DNA from: Malurus cyaneus samueli
Taxonomy: Eukaryota; Chordata; Aves; Passeriformes; Maluridae
NCBI GenBank assembly: GCA_009741485.1
Contig: CM019214.1
Location: 24,202,329 to 24,266,328, forward strand
DNA: 64,000 nt
Direction: 5' to 3'
Part shown: piece after piece, positions 51,857-63,500 of the stretch
How positions within the stretch are numbered: the stretch's first letter is position 1
Layout of the letters: every line of letters begins with the position of its first letter
The notes under the pieces: model-generated
Told to the model about the DNA's origin: nothing
What the model saw: the letters and a program-made list of their open reading frames with translations, nothing else
The model's database searches: none
Program-made: the position numbers and the translations under genes

Positions 51857-54049
51857 CTATGCAGGACTACAGAGGTGAGTAATCCCAAGAGGTGAGGGCT
51901 GCTGTGGGTCCCCAGCACCTTGAGTAGAAGTGTTGTGAGATGGGACCATCCTCTGAGACCCCAACACGCTGATCAGTGACATTCCCAGCCCAGCTGAGGG
52001 ACCAGCCCCTGTCCCCACTGCAGTGCAGGTTGGACTCTCTGCTCTCTCCCCCCTGAGCCGCAATAGGTTTTCCCAGTTTATACATGAGATACCTGGACCA
52101 CAGACACAACACGTGCTGGGGGCTGCTTCCCTGCCAAGACTGCTCCAGAGGGACTAAGGCATTATCCCAGATGAGTTCAGCGTGAGAAGTAACAGTGCCT
52201 TCACCTGTAGCTGTCCCCACAGCTGCCCTCATGGTGCTGCTGGCTCTTGACCTGCTCCCCCAAACCCCACAGGCACAGATCCTCCAATAGAGCAGCACAG
52301 GGAAGTTGCACCTTTTGAGCTAAAAGTGACACAGGTTTCTAGGCTTTCTCCTCCATGCTTCCCAGTTTGGGCTAGATTTCCCATTTATTGCACCTGAGCC
52401 ACTGTTCCCCCCAAACAGCCCATTTTGCCAGGCAGTGGCTGGATGAGCTGGCAGACTCAGGCCTGTGCTCGCTCTCCTGCTGAGGTCGGCAGGCAATCAG
52501 TCACTGGAGTGTCTGCTTGTTGCTGACAGATGGATAAGTGCCTCCTCTCTTCTGTTTTTAGACTATTTCAAGCAAGAAAAACAGATGCCCAAACCAATCT
52601 CTGAATCCTACTTGAGAGGCAGAGCCAGGGGCTCCAGACAGTGGAGGAGCAGCCCCTGGGCTGGTGATGTGGGGAGAGGTGGGCTTGGGGCAACCTCACT
52701 GAAATGGGATGTTGCATCAGCAAGGATGACCAGGAACGCCCACCTGAGACATCTGGGTCAGAAAAATCACTGGGCTGTTTTATAAAGGCTTGATTGTAGG
52801 AAGGAGAGTATTTCTTTGAACATGACAAACCTGTGGGGAGAAAAAGGGGCAGTCTGTGGGAAAGGACTGATCACAGCTCTGGGGTGTGGAGGGAGCACTG
52901 GCACAGTGCTGTGCCCCAGGGGAGAAGTGCAGGAACAAGAACATCTGAGAGCCAATGGGTTTGCCAACATACCTTCCAGATATGAAAAATCACAATGGTA
53001 ACAGGTATCTTGATAAAATAGCCAGGCTTTGGACAAGCCTGAAGGACTTTCACTGGAAGGAAGCTAAAAGTGACCTAGGGAAGAATGTTTTTTTTTTTTT
53101 TGTGCTGTATTAAATTCTGCATGCCTTATTCTGGTTTTTGTTGAACTTTAGTTTCCTTGTAGCTTTAAAACCTAACCCCCAGAATTCTATCGTTACAATT
53201 TGTCTTTCTTCTAAAGAGAAAAATTGGTTCAAAAATTCTTTTCAAATATTCTAATGAAGAATATTATTCTTTATGAAGAATATTGAGTGACAACTTGGAA
53301 AATTAATATGGACAGAAATGTCAATTACATAAACACCCAATATCAGTATCTTGCAGGTGTGAATCCATGTGTAGTAATTCATATTATGCAGGTTTCCCAA
53401 GTCAAACAATCCACTGGAGGGAATGAAGAAGTTATTTTCACTACCAAATGCTTTTTTTTTCCATTTTTTTTTGACAAATAAAAAGTAAACTTATTAATAC
53501 ACATAATTTGTTCTAATTAAATGTAGAAATCTACTTGTTTTCTTTTACTTCAAAATATCATTGATTAGTGTCAGCTCCTGGCACTTCAGACCAATTAATT
53601 TATAAGTGACCAAAGGGAATGGATTTAGATAATACCCTGATATAAAATTGATAAGCTCTGTATTGCAAATTGAAGTTTTAGCTGGGTTTTAGTGAAATGC
53701 CACAAAAACATGAGCTATTACCCATCCACACTCTCCCTGAGGCAGCAGAACAGGGCAGGGATGCTCAGATTTGCCAGCATGCTCAGCTTCACATGAAAAG
53801 AGAAGTTCAGGGGCTTGTCTAGGGATGACTTCAGTCACAAATGCTCCAGCATTCCCATCTATGGGAGGAGGAAGGGGCAGCTAAGTGACCTGAGACATTT
53901 CCAATGCCAATGGCCAAAACCATGAAGGAAAGTATTTTTCAACTGGCAAATCCTCTCTGGATTAGTTTTTATGTAGCTTGACACAGAAGAATGGCCTAGG
54001 AGGAAAAATGAGGTGAAATTTCACAGATTTTCTGAACACCAAGTTCTGA
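51857..54049. other. non-coding stretch, no gene recognised
   Basis: GC-richer parts at about 51900-52310 and 52620-52950 give overlapping frames on both strands without any recognisable product. A T14 tract is at 53088-53101. A short AT-rich duplication (GAAGAATATT twice) is at about 53256-53283. Confidence 0.5.
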
Positions 54050-54190
54050 TTTTCAACACAGAGTACTCTGAGTTGGAAGGAGCCCTCAAGGATCATCGAG
54101 TCCAAATCTGAAGAGAATGGAAGGACATGGAGATCAAACCCACAACCCAGTTGGCATTGTTAGCACAACACTCTGACCAGCTTTACTGCA
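54050..54190 (-). mobile_element. tRNA-Ile-derived SINE with CR1 tail (TguSINE1-like)
   Basis: On the minus strand, about 54190 to 54131 reads as a decayed tRNA-Ile. It has an anticodon-arm-like segment at 54153-54166 and a B-box-like GGGTTTGATCT at 54131-54141. This is followed downstream (lower coordinates) by a linker and a CR1-like tail, visible on the plus strand as GAGTTGGAAGGAGCCCTCAA near 54071-54090 and GATCATCGAGTCC near 54092-54104. This arrangement, RNA polymerase III promoter head plus LINE-recognised tail, is that of TguSINE1, described from zebra finch and mobilised by CR1 machinery. The A-box end is degraded. It points to a passerine host. Confidence 0.85.
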
Positions 54191-55097
54191 AGATCTCTTC
54201 TGTGGAAATCACGGTCGTGACTGGGGATTTAAATTTCAGTAAAAAGACTCTTAGAAACATTAGAAACATTTTCCTAAAATCAGCAACATCGTTTTCAATT
54301 CCTCTGCCGCTTCCTCTCCTATGGAGACTGAAATTCAGCAGCTACAGGGCAACACAGAAATTGTCCCTCACAAATCAGAGTTCATATTTGTTTATCCTTT
54401 GTCACTATTGTCAGCAGTCATACAGAGAAAAAAATCACATTTTCTTTTCTATGCACAGGGTGCACTGCTGCATGTGGCATGGGCCAGGTGCAGCCCTTTC
54501 ATAGAGAAACAGATTCAAGTTGAATCAAATGGGGCGAGGGAAAATCATGTAAGGCTCCACACCACTTAAGAGTTGGTCACCTTTCTTGAGTCAGGCAAAG
54601 AGGACATCAAGGGGATGAGAAAGCTCTACCTTACCCCTCTTGGCTCACTTTGGCCTGACTAGTGTAGTTTAAAGCAGTTGCTCTGTACCAGCCAAGGGAA
54701 AATCCTTTAAGGTGACAGGAAACTGATGATTTCACTGTCAAGGATTAGATCCACGTTCATTAAGCCTCAGTGGTCTCCACTTACTCGATCCTTTCCAAGC
54801 ACTGTTTGGTCTCACCCTGGCCCCTAACAGACAAAGTTGGTAGAAAGTCTCCTGTCATTACCCATCTTTAGGATGATGTTGCATTTTTCTCATTCCCACT
54901 GACAGAATAAAACATCTGGCAGTTGTTTCACTAATAGCAGTGTGAAAAATGTGAATACATTTTTTTCAAAGCATAGGAACAAACTCCAACGATGACTTGG
55001 CTTTGAGTCTGTGGAGAGGGGTGCTGATGATTGTGTCGATGACAGCAGATGTTTTCATTTCAATCTGCAGCAATATTTACTCTGAATAGTTAAAATA
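54191..55097. other. non-coding stretch, no gene recognised
   Basis: Nothing identifiable. The frames at 54127-54504 and 54321-54569 partly run through the SINE and have no family resemblance. Confidence 0.5.
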
Positions 55098-55287
55098 TAG
55101 TGGAATTATAGAATTGTGGAATCAAGCAGGAAGGCAGGGAAGGAGACCAGGTTGATCCAGCTGGACCTGCCTTTCCTAAAGCCATGCTGGCTCAGCCTGA
55201 CCCCCTGGCTGCCATATGACAGCACTGAAGGTGATTTCTGCTCCGTGACCTTCCCTGATGTCAGGCTGACAGGCCTCTCATTCCCTG
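55098..55287 (-). mobile_element. CR1 LINE remnant, reverse transcriptase region
   Basis: The plus strand carries the antisense of CR1 reverse transcriptase. GACCAGGTTGATCCAGCTGG lies near 55147, AAAGCCATGCTGGCTCAGCC near 55179, and TGATGTCAGGCTGACAGGCC near 55256-55275. The last corresponds, on the minus strand, to the conserved RPVSLTS motif of LINE reverse transcriptases. The left edge (55098-55125) resembles the antisense of the repeated CR1 3' tail (ATAGAATT..TGGAATCA). That suggests an internally deleted copy in which the tail now abuts the reverse transcriptase segment. Stops and indels show it is inactive. Confidence 0.8.
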
Positions 55288-55429
55288 GAAAGAAACAAGA
55301 AACTCACTCCCCTCATAGGAGCAGACAGCGATGTGATTTTTCTTTCCATGTGGTATCTGCCTCGTTTTAGGATCCTATACATTCAATTCACTTGGAGCTA
55401 TTTTATTCCAGCAGTGGGTGTCACACGAC

Positions 55430-55795
55430 GTGCCACACAGCTGCTGTCAATTAATAACAACGGGATATTGTAGTAAAATGAGCAGCCTATTAGTTCACAT
55501 CCTGGTTTATTTTCATGCCTCGCTCTTGAGAAAACCAACAGGCAGCTGCACTGTGACTTTGAACTGGTCCCTATTCATTTCCTACTGGGGTGTGCTTGGA
55601 CACCAACATGTATTATGCATGCACACCAGCTCAAAGGAGCCTCGTTCTTGCTTCAAGCCTGTGGAAATAATACATTGGATCTGATGGTTATACAAATAGT
55701 AGTAATTATGCAGAAATCAGCCCATGTTCTCTTGGTAATGGCACCTCATTAATTTTGCTGAAACCTCCCGAAATTACAGCTATGAATTCTGTTGT
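55430..55795. other. candidate conserved non-coding element
   Basis: Repeat-free segment of about 365 bp starting just after the CR1 relic. It contains TGTCAATTAATAAC at its left end, TATTATGCATGCAC near 55610, AGTAGTAATTATGC near 55700 and CTCATTAATTTTG near 55745. It has no long frame. The texture is enhancer-like. The 16-bp stretch 55440-55455 equals 40099-40114. Call by inference only. Confidence 0.27.
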
Positions 55796-55802
55796 CAGGT
55801 TT

Positions 55803-55834
55803 GGGTTTGGGGTTTTTTTGTTTGTTTGTTTGTC
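55803..55834. repeat. T/G-rich low-complexity with (GTTT)n
   Basis: GGGTTTGGGGTTTTTTT passes into three to four GTTT units. It is a slippage-type tract. Confidence 0.8.
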
Positions 55835-56006
55835 CCTTTCATAAGCAAATTGTGCCATAGAAAAGTAAGAAGAGGACATTTTTGCTGGGTTGCATTGGAT
55901 AAATTTCCCATCAGATAAAACAGTGGTGGCGAGACTAAGAGCTGTGATGTCTAGTACACACTAAAATTGTGCCTGCTAACAGCTGTAGAGAAAGTATTAC
56001 TTTGAC

Positions 56007-56021
56007 NNNNNNNNNNNNNNN
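56007..56021. other. 15-N assembly gap beside an A9 run
   Basis: Fifteen N are followed directly by nine A. The gap most likely hides part of a longer A-rich or other low-complexity tract. The true length is unknown. Confidence 0.95.
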
Positions 56022-58130
56022 AAAAAAAAATCCAAATATTAGTTCCAGAAGTGGCAGAGCCCAGTTTCCAATGGATTCCTGTCTTGTGGGCAGCTGAATT
56101 GCATGAAGGTTGCAGCAGGACTTCACCATATCAGTAAATACAACAGGAACACTCCAGAGAAAAAGAAATAATATTAATTTTGAGAAAAACTGCTGTTAGC
56201 CAGTTGGGGTGTTTTTAGTTGTAGTAGTAAATACCAGATCATCTCCTTAGGAGACAATCTTTGACAGAGGAGAGGACTCTTTACTTGACCCTGTGACTTG
56301 TGCAGTTGAAAGTCAGCCATGAAACACAACTCACCAGAAGCCTGGAAGACAGGCAGAGCATTCCTTGGGTCTTCACATGGATCCTCTGGCACATGGTACA
56401 ATCTGAGCTCAAGTTGGAGTAAGAAAATGAGTGGAAATACCTTTCAGCATCTTTGAGGCCTTCTGGACTCTGGCAAATCTGATCAAAACTAAACAGCATG
56501 TTTGAAATTTACTGAGAAGGGAGGTGGTGGTGAACATATCCCCGCAACAAGAGACTTATCTTACCTTCTTCAGGAATCAGGCTAATAAAAAATTCATTTT
56601 TTGTCACCTTTCTGCTTCCCTAGCTGAAAGCAGTGTCACCATGTGGATTTGGCCTCTACATGAATCTCTAAGTGCACTCCTCTCAAACTCTGTCTTTGGA
56701 GGTCCAGCCTCCAGTGCAGGTGTTTCTCTTCAATGGATGGGCACAAGAGGAGCAGCCTTCTACTCTCTAAAATCAAGTGTCACATAACTTATCACACAGC
56801 AAACCGCTCCAACTCATTCCCTCAGGGAGGAACCAACGCCAGCACAAGACACTGTTGGCAGCTACAGGGTGAGAGATTGATTTGATTGTGTGCTCAGAGC
56901 CAGTCTGTGCATGTGGTCAGTGTTCATGGGCAGCCTGGTAGCAGGAGGAGCAGAAACTCCTTGTTTTTCATGCATGGAGATGGAGCAAACAACTACTGCT
57001 CCAGTGATCTTGAAATCAAAGGGCCTAGGGACTTCTGAAAACTTGATTATTTCCAAATATAATTTTGCAGTCTTTATTCCCACTTTCAAAAGACTATGAA
57101 GAGGCTTCTTCAAAGACCGAGAAAAGATTCTAAACTATTTTGGTTCCATTTACAAAACATTGGCTAGATGACTAACTGCTAATAAATACTCCACAAATCC
57201 CAAGGGTGAGTGACATTACGTCCCTTATTTTCTTTGTGATGTTCCTTCAGTTTGCATTAGGAAGAAGGGGAATGGTTATTGTAGAGTTTCCTATGCACAT
57301 CAAATGTTAAGTGAAGTGTTTCTAATGCAAATGTTTTTTATCTTCTATACTACTGGATTAAGTAATGGGAACAGGTAATTGGGTTAATGCACTGTTACTG
57401 CCCTGCTGCACATACAGAAGGATAGAGATTCAACTGCCATTCCTCAAGTTTGCAACTTCTGTTAGTTATCAGTCTGTTTATGATTTTTTTTTAATTTCAA
57501 ATCCTTTTTTAATCTTACATTATCAAACGTTGTAACTCCTGACAAAAAAAGTTCCGAAAGAATCACAAGAATCAGTTATTTCATGAGTTTCCATCCCTCC
57601 CAAACATGTCCCATTTTTTACCAGTCTGGTTCTCATAACTGAAAGCCTTGATGAATGCTTTATTATTCATGTGTGCCGTGCTTTCCATCTCTTGTAGCCT
57701 GCAGCTATAGAATGTTACTGTTTGATTTCTCTCAGGCCTTTCATTCATTCCCTTCATAAATTCCGTGTCTGTGATATGTGTTCCCAAATGTTTCAACAAA
57801 TATGACCATACTAGAAAATCTTGATCCAGGAAACACTATTTGCTGTAATGAATATGCTAATGAAAATGTAAAATCAAGTTTAAAAACATAATCTGAGAAA
57901 ATCTGTTTCACTGCTGGAAGTGTAGTGTTTATTATGGCCAACACACCTGTACAGCCAGGTTTCAAACCCAGCTAACCTAACTTTTAGAAATACTGAGTAT
58001 ATAAATGTTGTTGATTAGAGGTAGGAGCTCCTAGTGACGGTAAAAAAAAAAAGTGTTTTCTAAATTAAATCCCTAAGTGGGAAAATATCATCCAATGCCT
58101 TTCTTAGTAGCTTTTTCAAATTATTCTCCT
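56022..58130. other. non-coding stretch, no gene recognised
   Basis: No exon, RNA gene or repeat family recognised. Short frames on both strands look like chance. Confidence 0.5.
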
Positions 58131-58959
58131 GTTTGATTGCATTGGGTTTACATGGACTGCAGCAGTGGCTCCTATGAGAAGTCATCAGTCACTAAAGAAG
58201 GAGGGGAAGAAGTGCTCCAGGTGCCAGAGCTGAGATTCCCCTGAGATTCCTTGGTTGGTCCTTGGGTGCAGCTCATGGTGGGGCAGCTGTGCCCCTGCAG
58301 CTCATGGATGTCCATGGAGCAGAGATCCACCCTGCGGTCCCCAGAGGATGCCATGCCAGGGCAGGTGGATGTGCCCTGCAGAAAGCTCAGCCTGAGGAGA
58401 GCTCCAGTGGAGCAGTTTCCTGGCAGGAGCTGCAGCTCACGGAGAGGAGACCATGCAGGAGCCCGTTCCTGCCAGGATATGTGAGTGTGGGGTGTCCACA
58501 GGTGACCCATGCTGGAGCAGCCTGCTGTTGAACAACTGCACCCCCTGGCACAACTGAGAGCCTGTATCCCATGGGAGAAATCCCTCACTGGAACCAGGGA
58601 AGAGCATCAATTCATCACGCATTGTCTCTGACACAATTCCCATTCTGTGTCCACCTGACCCACTCAGGGCGAGGGAGAGTGAGGAATGAAGTTGAGCCTG
58701 GGAAAAAGGGGAGGTGGGGGAGAGAAAGTGAGTTTTGTTTTGTTTTATGTTTCACTATCCTAGTGCGTTACAATTAATTAGTTGTCAATAAATTAACTTA
58801 ATTTTCCCAAGTGAGTCCGTTTTGCCCATGGCATCAGTTGATAAGTGATGTCCCTGTCCTTTACTCCACCCATGAGTTTTCTTCACATTTTCTAACCCTG
58901 TCCTATTGATGGAAGGGGTTGATGGGCACCTGGCAGCCAGCTACAGTAAGCCAAACACA
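58131..58959 (+). mobile_element. endogenous retrovirus solo LTR (ERVL-like)
   Basis: About 830 bp follow a very common avian LTR type. It opens with a GATTGCATTGGGTTTACATGG stretch and a GAAGGAGGGGAAGAAGTGCTCC block near 58197. A series of short degenerate internal repeats built on GACCCATGCTGGAGCAG and CTGCACCCCCTGG-like words follows (58240-58560). Next come a GAAGTTGAGCCTGGGAAAAAGG block near 58689 and an AATAAA polyadenylation signal at 58787-58792. The 3' end is GGGCACCTGGCAGCCAGC to CACA at 58959. No gag or pol sequence flanks it, so it is a solo LTR. I place it with ERVL-type elements from memory of the family, with less certainty than the LTR call itself. The several frames inside it are not genes. 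Confidence 0.82.
58787..58792 (+). terminator. LTR polyadenylation signal
   Basis: AATAAA within the R-region equivalent of the LTR, at the position where this LTR type normally carries its polyadenylation signal. It could still end transcripts reading through on the plus strand. Confidence 0.55.
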
Positions 58960-60514
58960 GTCACTCTTATGTTTACTCTTTTTCAAAAGTCCTTCTGTGA
59001 CTCTTTACTCTGATAGTCTCCCCATCTGATACCCCTTTTTTTCTCTCTCTTCTGCTGAGGTGTTTCTTATGTAAATACATGATCACCCATGTTTTATTAG
59101 CTTTAGTTACTAATTTGCTTCCATTTAATTCACCGGTTGTGCTACTTAATAATTTTATTTTATTTTCGTTGGCTTTTCAAAGTCTATAGTCTGTCTTTAC
59201 TAGTGCAACATGTTATTAATTTAATTCTTGAGGTACACACAGTGCTTCCAACAAATGCAACAATAGTCTTTCCTCTAACAAGCTTACAGCTCAAATGATA
59301 GATGACAGAAGAAGCCTGAGCTGGGGGCAATCATGGAATTATAAGACTTTCACAGTATACCCTTGAGAATGAATTGACCACAGGATATATATAGATCATC
59401 ACATCCTTGGTGGCATGTAACCATGTAATCAGTGTCTGATAATGGCTTCAAGACATCAAAGCAATGAGGTTTTAAAACAGCCCTCTCGTTAGACTTGTGG
59501 GGACAACAAAAATAACTCATTCTTAAGCTGGAACCTGGTGTGTTTCTGAAAAGGACTGTGAGATGCTGTTGCCTGCAGCAGTGGCAGAGTGTGCGCTTTT
59601 TTTCCTAATCATACTATTCATACCACAGACATAGAAGCAGATATATCGATCTACTATATCATTCTTTTGGTTTTTTAATTTTCCTCTCTATCATTAATAC
59701 TCTTGTATACTACTTACTTCTTATATTTTTTTTTACTACTATCCTGATACCACTCTTGCTTGTTATGAACAGGGAAGTAAAGGGTTTTTTTTTTGTATTC
59801 TGTAAGTTTACAGAGGGTGAATGTCAAAGCTGCATGAATAAGAGACAGCAGTCAAAGCACAGCACCTTGGGAATGGATGAACAAGTGCCAGCGCAAGATC
59901 TAGTGAGAAAGCAGGATCATTAAATGCCTTTCCACTGCCTTGCCCACTTGCACCCGTGGTAGCTCCTGTCAATGCCTAAAAGGTGAAAATATTTGTCTCA
60001 TTGCACAAGAAATGGACATTGTGCATTGGACTGGTCCCAGCAGAGCACAGGCCAGCCGAAGGACAGCTGTCAATCTGCCTTCAGAGCACTGATAACTTGC
60101 CAAACCACATGAAAATAAACCCTAAACTATTTTCCAGATAAGCGGTTGTTCTAGCTTTTAGAGACCAAATAAAAGCAGGGAGGAGAAGGAAGGTGGTCTG
60201 CAGGTCAGAAAGAGAAGCAGGGGCACATGGCCAGAAAATGATCTCACAATTGACTCTGATCTGCTTTTGAGAAACAGTTTCTCTTCCATCTGCACCAGTG
60301 TATTTGATGATAAATGGCACTGCTGGTGGAGTGGCTAGACATCTTAAGAAAAAAATTAAAGGATTTATTTGATTATATGGGGAAAAACCATTTGTGCAGG
60401 CAAGGCATAATTAAATACCACACTCTCTACAGCCCTCAGAATGTTGCTGCAAGGTTAAGGGATTGTCTTTTTCTTTTGTGCACTGATTGCATTTTGCCTA
60501 CACAAACACGCACA

Positions 60515-60518
<4 letters not shown>
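58960..60518. other. non-coding stretch, no gene recognised
   Basis: AT-rich, with short T-tracts at about 59728-59736 and 59785-59793. No exon, RNA gene or transposon recognised. Confidence 0.5.

Positions 60519-60554
<36 letters not shown>
60519..60554. repeat. (CA)18 microsatellite
   Basis: Eighteen uninterrupted CA units, preceded by imperfect CA-rich sequence from 60500. The threonine/histidine and valine/cysteine runs in the frames across it are translations of this repeat. The length suggests it is polymorphic. Confidence 0.97.
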
Positions 60555-60556
<2 letters not shown>

Positions 60557-63500
60557 CTGTCAGCTTGCCAGATGTGCCACTTTTCTCCTGATTTGAAATA
60601 GTCTTTTCTTGATGGAAAAAGTACTGCTGTACCACTGCCAATAGTTTCCAAAACACTGGTAGTATTCAGGGAACGATGACAGGGAATGGCTTCTTCATCC
60701 TGTGTGTTTCTGTTGTTGATCATAACTACAGACTGAATCCTGTTTGAAATACAGATATATTTCCTGACTGACTCTTTGCTTAGAAAAACCAAGTCTGAGT
60801 GAGAAAGGCTGAGAGGGAATGAGCAGTATAACTGTAGTCTTTAAATTTTTTATTGGATTTTAAGTAGGAAGACTTTCTCTATGGTGCTACCTGGAAGACA
60901 AATCCAGGAGTTTCTGCCCAGCACCTGCTTGAAGGCTTTGGAGCCCCAGATCCCAGGAGCCAGGCTGTGTGGAATTTGCTTTCTCCCTGTTTTCTGCCAT
61001 ACCTGAGCTGACACCACTGGAAGTTTCATCGCCTGTCACTCCACAGCAGCCAGGCAACACTGCTTTGTTGGAGTTTTAAAAGCACCTCCAAGTGCTCTGG
61101 CACATAATTACTTCTACAGAATCTCTCTTCATTCTACTTCACCCTCCTCTTCAAGCTGTCTTTTGCTGCACAGCTGCTGAAACTTTGATGTGGAAAAGGG
61201 CACCTGCTGTTTCTGCAATTGCTGTCTACCACCCCGTCTGTGCCCACCCAGGGAAGTTTGTCAGCTTATTATATTGTCCAGTGGGGGGCAAGGATGGCCT
61301 TTGGCCAGCACCCAGCATGCAGGGAGCTTTCCCTGTGCGAGCCCTTCTGAGCACAACAGCAACACAAACATATTGACAAAACAGTACTTGAAATGGAAAC
61401 AAGATTCTGCCACAAACACTCTCAAGAGTTCCTTTTCCTTCTCTGTTGTTGTGATGAGTTTGATCTCTCTCTGTGCACCACCTTCACCAAATGCCTTTCA
61501 CACATTTTGAGGGTTCTGGGTAATTTCAAGAGTTTCAAGTGCATTCTTTCTTGAATGTGTGCTTTGAACACAGAAATAATAGTAACATTTGCCCCTTGAT
61601 TTTCTTGAAGAGTTTTGTTAATGCATTTCTTAGTGATTTGACTTGCCCTCTGTTTCTTATTCTTAGGTGTCCTGGCAATAAAGATGTATTTTCCCTCATG
61701 AGAGAGTGGAGATTGTTTACTCCTCAGCTGTTTAGATCTGTTTCACCTTACTCCTCTTTCAGGATGAGCCATTGATATCAGGGCTGGGGAAACACAGTAC
61801 ATTAAACTTTCTGAAACAAGGCAGGAGCAAAAAAACCTGGGGTGTGATGGTCCAAGCATGGGGTCACAGAACACTTGGGCTGTGTCTTGGCGATGGAAAG
61901 AATGATTCAGCAGCCATCACTGCTGAGGCCCTCAGGGAGAATTCTCGCTCAAATCTGGAGTTGGCATCCACAACCTGTTTCCCAGAAAACCACTGGTGGT
62001 TACAAGCATGGCAAACTATAGCATATGCCTCTTAATTGTTGAGATAAAGTAGTCAAAATTCCTTAGGTAAGGATATAATAACCCAAACTCCCTGAATGGA
62101 AGGAGAAATGGGGTAAAATGCAGCATGGATATGGAAACTACAGGACCAGATAGGACAGACACTCCACCAGCAAAAACTGTGATCAGTGGAAGGCTTCTCA
62201 AAATATGTGCTACACCTTTGCCCTGAGCACCAAACATCACCTTGCCACAGACCAGATATTTTGGCAGTCAGTTCTGTGGGGAGGTTTGTCCTGAAAACTG
62301 TTTATTCATTGCTCCATATCTGAAATAAAAGCAGAGAGCCCGAGGAAAGTTTCATCCTCACAAATTCAAAGGCCTTCACATAAAATATGACTGGATGTGC
62401 CATCAAAGTTCTTCTTGCCCAGGCTTTGTCTGCTGATCCAGCTTCCCCCTTGCCAGTCCAGACTCCATTTCAGTCACCTAGAGCAGGCAATGCATTATTC
62501 CTTCATGTTCACACACAGATAATGGCCAGGAAGGTGTAGTCTCTGTAATAGCTTAGATTTGTTTCCAGCTCAGCTTAGTCTCAAAAATAATTGTGGTTTC
62601 AGATGAAGCCAAGTTTAGTTTTTGCTCTGAATATGGACTTCAGACCAACCCAAGTTAAGTTTTAGCTCTTTGAAAGGCTGGTTTGGAACTTTCCAATAAA
62701 AAAAAGGCCTGTTTGGATACAGACCCTTGTCACTGCATCTGCTTTGAAATGAACTGAAATGATAGCTAATATTTTGAATCCAAAACATATTTCATTCTTC
62801 TTCAATTTAAAAAAATAGAAAAATATATAGCTGCTGTTAGGCAAGAAGAGATCAAAATGTGTTAAAACAGTTTCATTAACAGTCTCCCAGAGCCTTCAGA
62901 TTTTTTTCACCTAGTAAAAATTTGGGATATTAGCAAAGACTGATTCACACTGTCACTCTAGAAAATTAAGGAATTTTTAAAATGTTTTGCTGCTTTTTGA
63001 AGTGTCTTAAGACATATGTAATTCACTGTACTTCTGACAACATCTGTCATTTCCTTGGGAATACTTCACTTGTCAGAAATTAAAATTACCACTAATGAGA
63101 TATTCTGATTTCAGATTGTCATTTCTGATTCTAAAGATAAAAGTAATTACCAGCACATATGACCACCCAGAACTGAACAATTTTATCATCATTCCCAGAA
63201 GTAACATCAATACTTTTCTTGTTTCTTGTAAAAGAAAAACCTTTACCATAATGGCACCCTGATAGTCAAGTAGAAGACATTGCATGGATACCAAGGAGTG
63301 AAATAATTGCCTCAGTGATTTAGCAATATTTTCTACTTAAAAGAGAAATAAATAAATACAAACAGACAGTTATTTGAGTTCTTATGCACAGTCATACAAG
63401 GCAGTTTTTGGCTTTGTTTCCAAACACATGGAAAAAAATATCTAAGAGCAGAGTCTCTGAAAACTGTCTCAGCTTAGTCTGAAAACTGCAGCAACAGCAG

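Noticed and set aside
58172..58588. 138-codon minus-strand and overlapping plus-strand frames
   Set aside because: They lie wholly within the ERVL-like LTR and are translations of its degenerate internal repeats.
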